In this document: positions 1 through 12,894 of the stretch, piece by piece
How the letters are laid out: each line of letters opens with the position of its first letter
Position numbering within the stretch: position 1 is the first letter of the stretch
Origin: Lytechinus pictus
Taxonomy: Eukaryota > Echinodermata > Echinoidea > Temnopleuroida > Toxopneustidae
Reading direction: 5' to 3'
NCBI RefSeq assembly: GCF_037042905.1
Contig: NC_087252.1
Coordinates: forward strand, 33,293,494-33,357,493
DNA: 64,000 bases
Made by a program: the position numbers and the translations under genes
The notes under the pieces: generated by a model
Database searches by the model: none
What the model was told of the DNA's origin: nothing
What the model saw: the letters and a program-made list of their open reading frames with translations, nothing else

Positions 1-237
1 GACTTTCTCAGCAACTCCGCCGTCTACGACGAAGAGGTAATACAAATAGAAACAGTGAAACTGAGGTAGTGGATACGGAATTGTTTAATAATTTATTCAA
101 TTTCTTTTCGAGAAAGACAAATGGAAAATGGTTGAATACAATGTTCAATTTACAATGAAAGAAAGAGCTCCCCCCCCCCCTAAAAGAAAGAAAAAAGTAA
201 GAAAAACAGCGTAATGCAGGTGGAGGAAAAGTAACAT

Positions 238-246
238 TCTTTCTTT
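238..246 (-). terminator. snRNA 3' box of unit 1
   Basis: AAAGAAAGA on the minus strand lies 24-32 nt past the U2 3' end and fits the end of the metazoan snRNA 3' box (AAARNNAGA), which directs Integrator-dependent 3' processing. It is repeated unchanged in the other units; only this copy is listed. Confidence 0.7.
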
Positions 247-269
247 GGTATTTGATTAACCCCTTGAGG

Positions 270-457
270 GGTGGGCCGATCCCGGAGGTACTGCAATACC
301 GGGCCAACCCGTGGCCAGGACGGAGCAAGCCCCTATTCCATGGCCTAAGTTCAAAAATCAGTTTAATATACAAGCGATTCGGTGAATCGCGTTTCAGATA
401 TTAAGCTGAAAAGAACAGATACTACACATGATCTTAGCCAAAAGGCCGAGAAGCGAT
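270..457 (-). ncRNA. RNU2: U2 snRNA gene, unit 1 (alpha type)
   Basis: Read on the minus strand, the RNA starts ATCGCTTCTCGGCCTTTTGG and contains GTAGTA at nt 33-38 (the branch-point recognition sequence). It has a 7-bp stem-loop IIa (GCGATTC/GAATCGC), an Sm-like site GATTTTTGA, and a 3' stem-loop with TATTGCAGTACC, ending near GGCCCACC. Length is 188 nt, the same as vertebrate U2. U2 forms the U2 snRNP in the nucleus and pairs with the intron branch site during spliceosome assembly. The 3' end is placed by homology and could vary by 1-3 nt. Alpha markers: 11 C, canonical A at nt 123, C-type promoter, G in the spacer. This entry describes the gene for all other units. Confidence 0.96.
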
Positions 458-530
458 ACCGAGTTGCCGTTTTCGGAAAGCTATATACAATAAATTACAA
501 TAAAGAAAAACAGTGAGGCAACGTTACCAT
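458..530 (-). promoter_or_regulatory. U2 proximal promoter of unit 1
   Basis: The 73 bp upstream of U2 contain TATATA at -30 to -25 (482-487) and a conserved block GGTAACGTTGCCTCACTG around -70 to -53, where the sea urchin proximal sequence element (about -55) is expected. Alpha units read TATATAGC and the other units TATATATC. A TATA-like box at this place is unusual for a Pol II snRNA gene, because in vertebrates it marks Pol III snRNA promoters. The PSE call is by position, not by sequence match. Confidence 0.6.
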
Positions 531-1037
531 TCTACAGAGTTTAACCGTATAACAACCTCAATATCTTTTAAAAGGACAATAGCTATCGGACGAAGATATT
601 AAAACATTCCGGCGAGCTATTGTTTCTAACAAACCGGGGCAAAGACATTGACCAAACCTTGTTTATAGAAATGATATCAAGCATCAAAGGTTAAAAAGTG
701 TCTCTTTTGTAAGAGTTTTCCCGACGACGTACATTGTCAGCCATGAACGGGGTAGATACGGGGTGAATGCCAATTTCATTCAAAAGATTTTTTAATTTGA
801 TACAGCTGATTGACAAAAGTGTATGCATTCGATTCACCATCCAGCATAGATTCCAGAAAGGACAATCACAGAAATTCCTTCGTCCAAATTGGTAAGAAAT
901 ATTACTTAACCTTTAAGAACTATTTGACTGGCGAAAGAATGCCCGCCTCTACTGAAAAAGCCGGTCGTTTTCGGGAAGTCCCCTGAAAATTGAGAAAAAT
1001 CACCGGTGGAATCGATTACAAGCACGAGAAGCGTGTG
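531..1037. other. U2 array spacer (unit 1 as example)
   Basis: Non-coding spacer repeated in every unit. It contains the inverted pair AATAGCT/AGCTATT (about 580-625) and the G/T marker in a T-rich run near 785-795. The poly-C run beside gagctc lies further on, in the next unit. Short open frames on the minus strand run through this spacer and the U2 gene, but they start and end in RNA-gene or spacer sequence and I do not regard them as coding. Confidence 0.8.
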
Positions 1038-1304
1038 ACTTTCTCAGCAACTCCGCCGTCTACGACGAAGAGGTAATACAAATAGAAACAGTGAAACTGA
1101 GGTAGTGGATACGGAATTGTTTAATAATTTATTCAATTTCTTTTCGAGAAAGACAAATGGAAAATGGTTGAATACAATGTTCAATTTACAATGAAAGAAA
1201 GAGCTCCCCCCCCCCTAAAAGAAAGAAAAAAGTAAGAAAAACAGCGTAATGCAGGTGGAGGAAAAGTAACATTCTTTCTTTGGTATTTGATTAACCCCTT
1301 GAGG

Positions 1305-1492
1305 GGTGGGCCGATCCCGGAGGTACTGCAATACCGGGCCAACCCGTGGCCAGGACGGAGCAAGCCCCTATTCCATGGCCTAAGTTCAAAAATCAGTTTA
1401 ATATACAAGCGATTCGGTGAATCGCGTTTCAGATATTAAGCTGAAAAGAACAGATACTACACATGATCTTAGCCAAAAGGCCGAGAAGCGAT
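1305..1492 (-). ncRNA. RNU2: U2 snRNA gene, unit 2 (beta type)
   Basis: Same RNA as unit 1. Beta markers: 10 C in the poly-C run, A-type promoter (TATATATC), T in the spacer run. Confidence 0.95.
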
Positions 1493-2344
1493 ACCGAGTT
1501 GCCGTTTTCGGAAAGATATATACAATAAATTACAATAAAGAAAAACAGTGAGGCAACGTTACCATTCTACAGAGTTTAACCGTATAACAACCTCAATATC
1601 TTTTAAAAGGACAATAGCTATCGGACGAAGATATTAAAACATTCCGGCGAGCTATTGTTTCTAACAAACCGGGGCAAAGACATTGACCAAACCTTGTTTA
1701 TAGAAATGATATCAAGCATCAAAGGTTAAAAAGTGTCTCTTTTGTAAGAGTTTTCCCGACGACGTACATTGTCAGCCATGAACGGGGTAGATACGGGGTG
1801 AATGCCAATTTCATTCAAAATATTTTTTAATTTGATACAGCTGATTGACAAAAGTGTATGCATTCGATTCACCATCCAGCATAGATTCCAGAAAGGACAA
1901 TCACAGAAATTCCTTCGTCCAAATTGGTAAGAAATATTACTTAACCTTTAAGAACTATTTGACTGGCGAAAGAATGCCCGCCTCTACTGAAAAAGCCGGT
2001 CGTTTTCGGGAAGTCCCCTGAAAATTGAGAAAAATCACCGGTGGAATCGATTACAAGCACGAGAAGCGTGTGACTTTCTCAGCAACTCCGCCGTCTACGA
2101 CGAAGAGGTAATACAAATAGAAACAGTGAAACTGAGGTAGTGGATACGGAATTGTTTAATAATTTATTCAATTTCTTTTCGAGAAAGACAAATGGAAAAT
2201 GGTTGAATACAATGTTCAATTTACAATGAAAGAAAGAGCTCCCCCCCCCCCCCCCTAAAAGAAAGAAAAAAGTAAGAAAAACAGCGTAATGCAGGTGGAG
2301 GAAAAGTAACATTCTTTCTTTGGTATTTGATTAACCCCTTGAGG

Positions 2345-2532
2345 GGTGGGCCGATCCCGGAGGTACTGCAATACCGGGCCAACCCGTGGCCAGGACGGAG
2401 CAAGCCCCTTTTCCATGGCCTAAGTTCAAAAATCAGTTTAATATACAAGCGATTCGGTGAATCGCGTTTCAAATATTAAGCTGAAAAGAACAGATACTAC
2501 ACATGATCTTAGCCAAAAGGCCGAGAAGCGAT
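2345..2532 (-). ncRNA. RNU2: U2 snRNA gene, unit 3 (gamma type)
   Basis: Same length. Gamma markers: GGAAAAGG instead of GGAATAGG at nt 123, 15 C, A-type promoter, G in the spacer. It has one more private change (TTTGAAAC where other units have TCTGAAAC) just before stem-loop IIa. Confidence 0.94.
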
Positions 2533-3380
2533 ACCGAGTTGCCGTTTTCGGAAAGATATATACAATAAATTACAATAAAGAAAAACAGTGAGGCAACGTT
2601 ACCATTCTACAGAGTTTAACCGTATAACAACCTCAATATCTTTTAAAAGGACAATAGCTATCGGACGAAGATATTAAAACATTCCGGCGAGCTATTGTTT
2701 CTAACAAACCGGGGCAAAGACATTGACCAAACCTTGTTTATAGAAATGATATCAAGCATCAAAGGTTAAAAAGTGTCTCTTTTGTAAGAGTTTTCCCGAC
2801 GACGTACATTGTCAGCCATGAACGGGGTAGATACGGGGTGAATGCCAATTTCATTCAAAAGATTTTTTAATTTGATACAGCTGATTGACAAAAGTGTATG
2901 CATTCGATTCACCATCCAGCATAGATTCCAGAAAGGACAATCACAGAAATTCCTTCGTCCAAATTGGTAAGAAATATTACTTAACCTTTAAGAACTATTT
3001 GACTGGCGAAAGAATGCCCGCCTCTACTGAAAAAGCCGGTCGTTTTCGGGAAGTCCCCTGAAAATTGAGAAAAATCACCGGTGGAATCGATTACAAGCAC
3101 GAGAAGCGTGTGACTTTCTCAGCAACTCCGCCGTCTACGACGAAGAGGTAATACAAATAGAAACAGTGAAACTGAGGTAGTGGATACGGAATTGTTTAAT
3201 AATTTATTCAATTTCTTTTCGAGAAAGACAAATGGAAAATGGTTGAATACAATGTTCAATTTACAATGAAAGAAAGAGCTCCCCCCCCCCCTAAAAGAAA
3301 GAAAAAAGTAAGAAAAACAGCGTAATGCAGGTGGAGGAAAAGTAACATTCTTTCTTTGGTATTTGATTAACCCCTTGAGG

Positions 3381-3568
3381 GGTGGGCCGATCCCGGAGGT
3401 ACTGCAATACCGGGCCAACCCGTGGCCAGGACGGAGCAAGCCCCTATTCCATGGCCTAAGTTCAAAAATCAGTTTAATATACAAGCGATTCGGTGAATCG
3501 CGTTTCAGATATTAAGCTGAAAAGAACAGATACTACACATGATCTTAGCCAAAAGGCCGAGAAGCGAT
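3381..3568 (-). ncRNA. RNU2: U2 snRNA gene, unit 4 (alpha type)
   Basis: Alpha markers as in unit 1: 11 C, canonical nt 123, C-type promoter, G spacer. Confidence 0.95.
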
Positions 3569-4418
3569 ACCGAGTTGCCGTTTTCGGAAAGCTATATACA
3601 ATAAATTACAATAAAGAAAAACAGTGAGGCAACGTTACCATTCTACAGAGTTTAACCGTATAACAACCTCAATATCTTTTAAAAGGACAATAGCTATCGG
3701 ACGAAGATATTAAAACATTCCGGCGAGCTATTGTTTCTAACAAACCGGGGCAAAGACATTGACCAAACCTTGTTTATAGAAATGATATCAAGCATCAAAG
3801 GTTAAAAAGTGTCTCTTTTGTAAGAGTTTTCCCGACGACGTACATTGTCAGCCATGAACGGGGTAGATACGGGGTGAATGCCAATTTCATTCAAAAGATT
3901 TTTTAATTTGATACAGCTGATTGACAAAAGTGTATGCATTCGATTCACCATCCAGCATAGATTCCAGAAAGGACAATCACAGAAATTCCTTCGTCCAAAT
4001 TGGTAAGAAATATTACTTAACCTTTAAGAACTATTTGACTGGCGAAAGAATGCCCGCCTCTACTGAAAAAGCCGGTCGTTTTCGGGAAGTCCCCTGAAAA
4101 TTGAGAAAAATCACCGGTGGAATCGATTACAAGCACGAGAAGCGTGTGACTTTCTCAGCAACTCCGCCGTCTACGACGAAGAGGTAATACAAATAGAAAC
4201 AGTGAAACTGAGGTAGTGGATACGGAATTGTTTAATAATTTATTCAATTTCTTTTCGAGAAAGACAAATGGAAAATGGTTGAATACAATGTTCAATTTAC
4301 AATGAAAGAAAGAGCTCCCCCCCCCCCCCTAAAAGAAAGAAAAAAGTAAGAAAAACAGCGTAATGCAGGTGGAGGAAAAGTAACATTCTTTCTTTGGTAT
4401 TTGATTAACCCCTTGAGG

Positions 4419-4606
4419 GGTGGGCCGATCCCGGAGGTACTGCAATACCGGGCCAACCCGTGGCCAGGACGGAGCAAGCCCCTATTCCATGGCCTAAGTT
4501 CAAAAATCAGTTTAATATACAAGCGATTCGGTGAATCGCGTTTCAGATATTAAGCTGAAAAGAACAGATACTACACATGATCTTAGCCAAAAGGCCGAGA
4601 AGCGAT
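4419..4606 (-). ncRNA. RNU2: U2 snRNA gene, unit 5 (beta type)
   Basis: Beta markers: A-type promoter and T spacer, with 13 C. Confidence 0.95.
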
Positions 4607-5458
4607 ACCGAGTTGCCGTTTTCGGAAAGATATATACAATAAATTACAATAAAGAAAAACAGTGAGGCAACGTTACCATTCTACAGAGTTTAACCGTATA
4701 ACAACCTCAATATCTTTTAAAAGGACAATAGCTATCGGACGAAGATATTAAAACATTCCGGCGAGCTATTGTTTCTAACAAACCGGGGCAAAGACATTGA
4801 CCAAACCTTGTTTATAGAAATGATATCAAGCATCAAAGGTTAAAAAGTGTCTCTTTTGTAAGAGTTTTCCCGACGACGTACATTGTCAGCCATGAACGGG
4901 GTAGATACGGGGTGAATGCCAATTTCATTCAAAATATTTTTTAATTTGATACAGCTGATTGACAAAAGTGTATGCATTCGATTCACCATCCAGCATAGAT
5001 TCCAGAAAGGACAATCACAGAAATTCCTTCGTCCAAATTGGTAAGAAATATTACTTAACCTTTAAGAACTATTTGACTGGCGAAAGAATGCCCGCCTCTA
5101 CTGAAAAAGCCGGTCGTTTTCGGGAAGTCCCCTGAAAATTGAGAAAAATCACCGGTGGAATCGATTACAAGCACGAGAAGCGTGTGACTTTCTCAGCAAC
5201 TCCGCCGTCTACGACGAAGAGGTAATACAAATAGAAACAGTGAAACTGAGGTAGTGGATACGGAATTGTTTAATAATTTATTCAATTTCTTTTCGAGAAA
5301 GACAAATGGAAAATGGTTGAATACAATGTTCAATTTACAATGAAAGAAAGAGCTCCCCCCCCCCCCCCCTAAAAGAAAGAAAAAAGTAAGAAAAACAGCG
5401 TAATGCAGGTGGAGGAAAAGTAACATTCTTTCTTTGGTATTTGATTAACCCCTTGAGG

Positions 5459-5646
5459 GGTGGGCCGATCCCGGAGGTACTGCAATACCGGGCCAACCCG
5501 TGGCCAGGACGGAGCAAGCCCCTTTTCCATGGCCTAAGTTCAAAAATCAGTTTAATATACAAGCGATTCGGTGAATCGCGTTTCAGATATTAAGCTGAAA
5601 AGAACAGATACTACACATGATCTTAGCCAAAAGGCCGAGAAGCGAT
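5459..5646 (-). ncRNA. RNU2: U2 snRNA gene, unit 6 (gamma type)
   Basis: Gamma change at nt 123, 15 C, A-type promoter, G spacer. Confidence 0.95.
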
Positions 5647-6497
5647 ACCGAGTTGCCGTTTTCGGAAAGATATATACAATAAATTACAATAAAGAAAAAC
5701 AGTGAGGCAACGTTACCATTCTACAGAGTTTAACCGTATAACAACCTCAATATCTTTTAAAAGGACAATAGCTATCGGACGAAGATATTAAAACATTCCG
5801 GCGAGCTATTGTTTCTAACAAACCGGGGCAAAGACATTGACCAAACCTTGTTTATAGAAATGATATCAAGCATCAAAGGTTAAAAAGTGTCTCTTTTGTA
5901 AGAGTTTTCCCGACGACGTACATTGTCAGCCATGAACGGGGTAGATACGGGGTGAATGCCAATTTCATTCAAAAGATTTTTTAATTTGATACAGCTGATT
6001 GACAAAAGTGTATGCATTCGATTCACCATCCAGCATAGATTCCAGAAAGGACAATCACAGAAATTCCTTCGTCCAAATTGGTAAGAAATATTACTTAACC
6101 TTTAAGAACTATTTGACTGGCGAAAGAATGCCCGCCTCTACTGAAAAAGCCGGTCGTTTTCGGGAAGTCCCCTGAAAATTGAGAAAAATCACCGGTGGAA
6201 TCGATTACAAGCACGAGAAGCGTGTGACTTTCTCAGCAACTCCGCCGTCTACGACGAAGAGGTAATACAAATAGAAACAGTGAAACTGAGGTAGTGGATA
6301 CGGAATTGTTTAATAATTTATTCAATTTCTTTTCGAGAAAGACAAATGGAAAATGGTTGAATACAATGTTCAATTTACAATGAAAGAAAGAGCTCCCCCC
6401 CCCCCCCCTAAAAGAAAGAAAAAAGTAAGAAAAACAGCGTAATGCAGGTGGAGGAAAAGTAACATTCTTTCTTTGGTATTTGATTAACCCCTTGAGG

Positions 6498-6672
6498 GGT
6501 GGGCCGATCCCGGAGGTACTGCAATACCGGGCCAACCCGTGGCCAGGACGGAGCAAGCCCCTATTCCATGGCCTAAGTTCAAAAATCAGTTTAATATACA
6601 AGCGAGTTTCAGATATTAAGCTGAAAAGAACAGATACTACACATGATCTTAGCCAAAAGGCCGAGAAGCGAT
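6498..6672 (-). ncRNA. RNU2: U2 snRNA variant lacking stem-loop IIa, unit 7 (delta)
   Basis: Identical to its neighbours except for a 13-nt deletion that removes one arm and the loop of stem-loop IIa, leaving 175 nt. Stem-loop IIa is a conserved part of U2 that contacts the SF3/Prp5 machinery, so this copy may be non-functional or a variant. The same deletion occurs in unit 15. Promoter and 3' box are intact. Confidence 0.9.
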
Positions 6673-7522
6673 ACCGAGTTGCCGTTTTCGGAAAGATATA
6701 TACAATAAATTACAATAAAGAAAAACAGTGAGGCAACGTTACCATTCTACAGAGTTTAACCGTATAACAACCTCAATATCTTTTAAAAGGACAATAGCTA
6801 TCGGACGAAGATATTAAAACATTCCGGCGAGCTATTGTTTCTAACAAACCGGGGCAAAGACATTGACCAAACCTTGTTTATAGAAATGATATCAAGCATC
6901 AAAGGTTAAAAAGTGTCTCTTTTGTAAGAGTTTTCCCGACGACGTACATTGTCAGCCATGAACGGGGTAGATACGGGGTGAATGCCAATTTCATTCAAAA
7001 TATTTTTTAATTTGATACAGCTGATTGACAAAAGTGTATGCATTCGATTCACCATCCAGCATAGATTCCAGAAAGGACAATCACAGAAATTCCTTCGTCC
7101 AAATTGGTAAGAAATATTACTTAACCTTTAAGAACTATTTGACTGGCGAAAGAATGCCCGCCTCTACTGAAAAAGCCGGTCGTTTTCGGGAAGTCCCCTG
7201 AAAATTGAGAAAAATCACCGGTGGAATCGATTACAAGCACGAGAAGCGTGTGACTTTCTCAGCAACTCCGCCGTCTACGACGAAGAGGTAATACAAATAG
7301 AAACAGTGAAACTGAGGTAGTGGATACGGAATTGTTTAATAATTTATTCAATTTCTTTTCGAGAAAGACAAATGGAAAATGGTTGAATACAATGTTCAAT
7401 TTACAATGAAAGAAAGAGCTCCCCCCCCCCCCCTAAAAGAAAGAAAAAAGTAAGAAAAACAGCGTAATGCAGGTGGAGGAAAAGTAACATTCTTTCTTTG
7501 GTATTTGATTAACCCCTTGAGG

Positions 7523-7710
7523 GGTGGGCCGATCCCGGAGGTACTGCAATACCGGGCCAACCCGTGGCCAGGACGGAGCAAGCCCCTATTCCATGGCCTA
7601 AGTTCAAAAATCAGTTTAATATACAAGCGATTCGGTGAATCGCGTTTCAGATATTAAGCTGAAAAGAACAGATACTACACATGATCTTAGCCAAAAGGCC
7701 GAGAAGCGAT
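7523..7710 (-). ncRNA. RNU2: U2 snRNA gene, unit 8 (epsilon)
   Basis: Full-length U2 with 13 C, A-type promoter and T spacer. A private G-to-A change lies in the spacer (aagaattttc, near 7968). Confidence 0.95.
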
Positions 7711-8558
7711 ACCGAGTTGCCGTTTTCGGAAAGATATATACAATAAATTACAATAAAGAAAAACAGTGAGGCAACGTTACCATTCTACAGAGTTTAACCG
7801 TATAACAACCTCAATATCTTTTAAAAGGACAATAGCTATCGGACGAAGATATTAAAACATTCCGGCGAGCTATTGTTTCTAACAAACCGGGGCAAAGACA
7901 TTGACCAAACCTTGTTTATAGAAATGATATCAAGCATCAAAGGTTAAAAAGTGTCTCTTTTGTAAGAATTTTCCCGACGACGTACATTGTCAGCCATGAA
8001 CGGGGTAGATACGGGGTGAATGCCAATTTCATTCAAAATATTTTTTAATTTGATACAGCTGATTGACAAAAGTGTATGCATTCGATTCACCATCCAGCAT
8101 AGATTCCAGAAAGGACAATCACAGAAATTCCTTCGTCCAAATTGGTAAGAAATATTACTTAACCTTTAAGAACTATTTGACTGGCGAAAGAATGCCCGCC
8201 TCTACTGAAAAAGCCGGTCGTTTTCGGGAAGTCCCCTGAAAATTGAGAAAAATCACCGGTGGAATCGATTACAAGCACGAGAAGCGTGTGACTTTCTCAG
8301 CAACTCCGCCGTCTACGACGAAGAGGTAATACAAATAGAAACAGTGAAACTGAGGTAGTGGATACGGAATTGTTTAATAATTTATTCAATTTCTTTTCGA
8401 GAAAGACAAATGGAAAATGGTTGAATACAATGTTCAATTTACAATGAAAGAAAGAGCTCCCCCCCCCCCTAAAAGAAAGAAAAAAGTAAGAAAAACAGCG
8501 TAATGCAGGTGGAGGAAAAGTAACATTCTTTCTTTGGTATTTGATTAACCCCTTGAGG

Positions 8559-8746
8559 GGTGGGCCGATCCCGGAGGTACTGCAATACCGGGCCAACCCG
8601 TGGCCAGGACGGAGCAAGCCCCTATTCCATGGCCTAAGTTCAAAAATCAGTTTAATATACAAGCGATTCGGTGAATCGCGTTTCAGATATTAAGCTGAAA
8701 AGAACAGATACTACACATGATCTTAGCCAAAAGGCCGAGAAGCGAT
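8559..8746 (-). ncRNA. RNU2: U2 snRNA gene, unit 9 (alpha type)
   Basis: Alpha markers (11 C, C-type promoter, G spacer). This is the first unit of the second copy of the eight-unit block. Confidence 0.95.
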
Positions 8747-9593
8747 ACCGAGTTGCCGTTTTCGGAAAGCTATATACAATAAATTACAATAAAGAAAAAC
8801 AGTGAGGCAACGTTACCATTCTACAGAGTTTAACCGTATAACAACCTCAATATCTTTTAAAAGGACAATAGCTATCGGACGAAGATATTAAAACATTCCG
8901 GCGAGCTATTGTTTCTAACAAACCGGGGCAAAGACATTGACCAAACCTTGTTTATAGAAATGATATCAAGCATCAAAGGTTAAAAAGTGTCTCTTTTGTA
9001 AGAGTTTTCCCGACGACGTACATTGTCAGCCATGAACGGGGTAGATACGGGGTGAATGCCAATTTCATTCAAAAGATTTTTTAATTTGATACAGCTGATT
9101 GACAAAAGTGTATGCATTCGATTCACCATCCAGCATAGATTCCAGAAAGGACAATCACAGAAATTCCTTCGTCCAAATTGGTAAGAAATATTACTTAACC
9201 TTTAAGAACTATTTGACTGGCGAAAGAATGCCCGCCTCTACTGAAAAAGCCGGTCGTTTTCGGGAAGTCCCCTGAAAATTGAGAAAAATCACCGGTGGAA
9301 TCGATTACAAGCACGAGAAGCGTGTGACTTTCTCAGCAACTCCGCCGTCTACGACGAAGAGGTAATACAAATAGAAACAGTGAAACTGAGGTAGTGGATA
9401 CGGAATTGTTTAATAATTTATTCAATTTCTTTTCGAGAAAGACAAATGGAAAATGGTTGAATACAATGTTCAATTTACAATGAAAGAAAGAGCTCCCCCC
9501 CCCCTAAAAGAAAGAAAAAAGTAAGAAAAACAGCGTAATGCAGGTGGAGGAAAAGTAACATTCTTTCTTTGGTATTTGATTAACCCCTTGAGG

Positions 9594-9781
9594 GGTGGGC
9601 CGATCCCGGAGGTACTGCAATACCGGGCCAACCCGTGGCCAGGACGGAGCAAGCCCCTATTCCATGGCCTAAGTTCAAAAATCAGTTTAATATACAAGCG
9701 ATTCGGTGAATCGCGTTTCAGATATTAAGCTGAAAAGAACAGATACTACACATGATCTTAGCCAAAAGGCCGAGAAGCGAT
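9594..9781 (-). ncRNA. RNU2: U2 snRNA gene, unit 10 (beta type)
   Basis: Beta markers; 10 C exactly as in unit 2, its counterpart eight units away. Confidence 0.95.
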
Positions 9782-10631
9782 ACCGAGTTGCCGTTTTCGG
9801 AAAGATATATACAATAAATTACAATAAAGAAAAACAGTGAGGCAACGTTACCATTCTACAGAGTTTAACCGTATAACAACCTCAATATCTTTTAAAAGGA
9901 CAATAGCTATCGGACGAAGATATTAAAACATTCCGGCGAGCTATTGTTTCTAACAAACCGGGGCAAAGACATTGACCAAACCTTGTTTATAGAAATGATA
10001 TCAAGCATCAAAGGTTAAAAAGTGTCTCTTTTGTAAGAGTTTTCCCGACGACGTACATTGTCAGCCATGAACGGGGTAGATACGGGGTGAATGCCAATTT
10101 CATTCAAAATATTTTTTAATTTGATACAGCTGATTGACAAAAGTGTATGCATTCGATTCACCATCCAGCATAGATTCCAGAAAGGACAATCACAGAAATT
10201 CCTTCGTCCAAATTGGTAAGAAATATTACTTAACCTTTAAGAACTATTTGACTGGCGAAAGAATGCCCGCCTCTACTGAAAAAGCCGGTCGTTTTCGGGA
10301 AGTCCCCTGAAAATTGAGAAAAATCACCGGTGGAATCGATTACAAGCACGAGAAGCGTGTGACTTTCTCAGCAACTCCGCCGTCTACGACGAAGAGGTAA
10401 TACAAATAGAAACAGTGAAACTGAGGTAGTGGATACGGAATTGTTTAATAATTTATTCAATTTCTTTTCGAGAAAGACAAATGGAAAATGGTTGAATACA
10501 ATGTTCAATTTACAATGAAAGAAAGAGCTCCCCCCCCCCCCCTAAAAGAAAGAAAAAAGTAAGAAAAACAGCGTAATGCAGGTGGAGGAAAAGTAACATT
10601 CTTTCTTTGGTATTTGATTAACCCCTTGAGG

Positions 10632-10819
10632 GGTGGGCCGATCCCGGAGGTACTGCAATACCGGGCCAACCCGTGGCCAGGACGGAGCAAGCCCCTTTTC
10701 CATGGCCTAAGTTCAAAAATCAGTTTAATATACAAGCGATTCGGTGAATCGCGTTTCAGATATTAAGCTGAAAAGAACAGATACTACACATGATCTTAGC
10801 CAAAAGGCCGAGAAGCGAT
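10632..10819 (-). ncRNA. RNU2: U2 snRNA gene, unit 11 (gamma type)
   Basis: Gamma change at nt 123, 13 C, A-type promoter, G spacer. Confidence 0.95.
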
Positions 10820-11667
10820 ACCGAGTTGCCGTTTTCGGAAAGATATATACAATAAATTACAATAAAGAAAAACAGTGAGGCAACGTTACCATTCTACAGA
10901 GTTTAACCGTATAACAACCTCAATATCTTTTAAAAGGACAATAGCTATCGGACGAAGATATTAAAACATTCCGGCGAGCTATTGTTTCTAACAAACCGGG
11001 GCAAAGACATTGACCAAACCTTGTTTATAGAAATGATATCAAGCATCAAAGGTTAAAAAGTGTCTCTTTTGTAAGAGTTTTCCCGACGACGTACATTGTC
11101 AGCCATGAACGGGGTAGATACGGGGTGAATGCCAATTTCATTCAAAAGATTTTTTAATTTGATACAGCTGATTGACAAAAGTGTATGCATTCGATTCACC
11201 ATCCAGCATAGATTCCAGAAAGGACAATCACAGAAATTCCTTCGTCCAAATTGGTAAGAAATATTACTTAACCTTTAAGAACTATTTGACTGGCGAAAGA
11301 ATGCCCGCCTCTACTGAAAAAGCCGGTCGTTTTCGGGAAGTCCCCTGAAAATTGAGAAAAATCACCGGTGGAATCGATTACAAGCACGAGAAGCGTGTGA
11401 CTTTCTCAGCAACTCCGCCGTCTACGACGAAGAGGTAATACAAATAGAAACAGTGAAACTGAGGTAGTGGATACGGAATTGTTTAATAATTTATTCAATT
11501 TCTTTTCGAGAAAGACAAATGGAAAATGGTTGAATACAATGTTCAATTTACAATGAAAGAAAGAGCTCCCCCCCCCCCTAAAAGAAAGAAAAAAGTAAGA
11601 AAAACAGCGTAATGCAGGTGGAGGAAAAGTAACATTCTTTCTTTGGTATTTGATTAACCCCTTGAGG

Positions 11668-11855
11668 GGTGGGCCGATCCCGGAGGTACTGCAATACCGG
11701 GCCAACCCGTGGCCAGGACGGAGCAAGCCCCTATTCCATGGCCTAAGTTCAAAAATCAGTTTAATATACAAGCGATTCGGTGAATCGCGTTTCAGATATT
11801 AAGCTGAAAAGAACAGATACTACACATGATCTTAGCCAAAAGGCCGAGAAGCGAT
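11668..11855 (-). ncRNA. RNU2: U2 snRNA gene, unit 12 (alpha type)
   Basis: Alpha markers, 11 C, C-type promoter, G spacer. Confidence 0.95.
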
Positions 11856-12706
11856 ACCGAGTTGCCGTTTTCGGAAAGCTATATACAATAAATTACAATA
11901 AAGAAAAACAGTGAGGCAACGTTACCATTCTACAGAGTTTAACCGTATAACAACCTCAATATCTTTTAAAAGGACAATAGCTATCGGACGAAGATATTAA
12001 AACATTCCGGCGAGCTATTGTTTCTAACAAACCGGGGCAAAGACATTGACCAAACCTTGTTTATAGAAATGATATCAAGCATCAAAGGTTAAAAAGTGTC
12101 TCTTTTGTAAGAGTTTTCCCGACGACGTACATTGTCAGCCATGAACGGGGTAGATACGGGGTGAATGCCAATTTCATTCAAAAGATTTTTTAATTTGATA
12201 CAGCTGATTGACAAAAGTGTATGCATTCGATTCACCATCCAGCATAGATTCCAGAAAGGACAATCACAGAAATTCCTTCGTCCAAATTGGTAAGAAATAT
12301 TACTTAACCTTTAAGAACTATTTGACTGGCGAAAGAATGCCCGCCTCTACTGAAAAAGCCGGTCGTTTTCGGGAAGTCCCCTGAAAATTGAGAAAAATCA
12401 CCGGTGGAATCGATTACAAGCACGAGAAGCGTGTGACTTTCTCAGCAACTCCGCCGTCTACGACGAAGAGGTAATACAAATAGAAACAGTGAAACTGAGG
12501 TAGTGGATACGGAATTGTTTAATAATTTATTCAATTTCTTTTCGAGAAAGACAAATGGAAAATGGTTGAATACAATGTTCAATTTACAATGAAAGAAAGA
12601 GCTCCCCCCCCCCCCCCTAAAAGAAAGAAAAAAGTAAGAAAAACAGCGTAATGCAGGTGGAGGAAAAGTAACATTCTTTCTTTGGTATTTGATTAACCCC
12701 TTGAGG

Positions 12707-12894
12707 GGTGGGCCGATCCCGGAGGTACTGCAATACCGGGCCAACCCGTGGCCAGGACGGAGCAAGCCCCTATTCCATGGCCTAAGTTCAAAAATCAGTT
12801 TAATATACAAGCGATTCGGTGAATCGCGTTTCAGATATTAAGCTGAAAAGAACAGATACTACACATGATCTTAGCCAAAAGGCCGAGAAGCGAT
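12707..12894 (-). ncRNA. RNU2: U2 snRNA gene, unit 13 (beta type)
   Basis: Beta markers, 14 C, A-type promoter, T spacer. Confidence 0.95.

Noticed and set aside
8-373. Repeated 75-122-codon minus-strand frame through U2 and spacer (all units), with sequence from MYIKLIFELRPW
   Set aside because: It lies on the U2 RNA gene and spacer, starts at a TTG in U2, and changes frame with the poly-C length. No protein-like selection is visible.
6480-6731. 83-codon plus-strand frame in units 7 and 15
   Set aside because: It exists only because the 13-nt stem-loop IIa deletion changes the frame antisense to U2.
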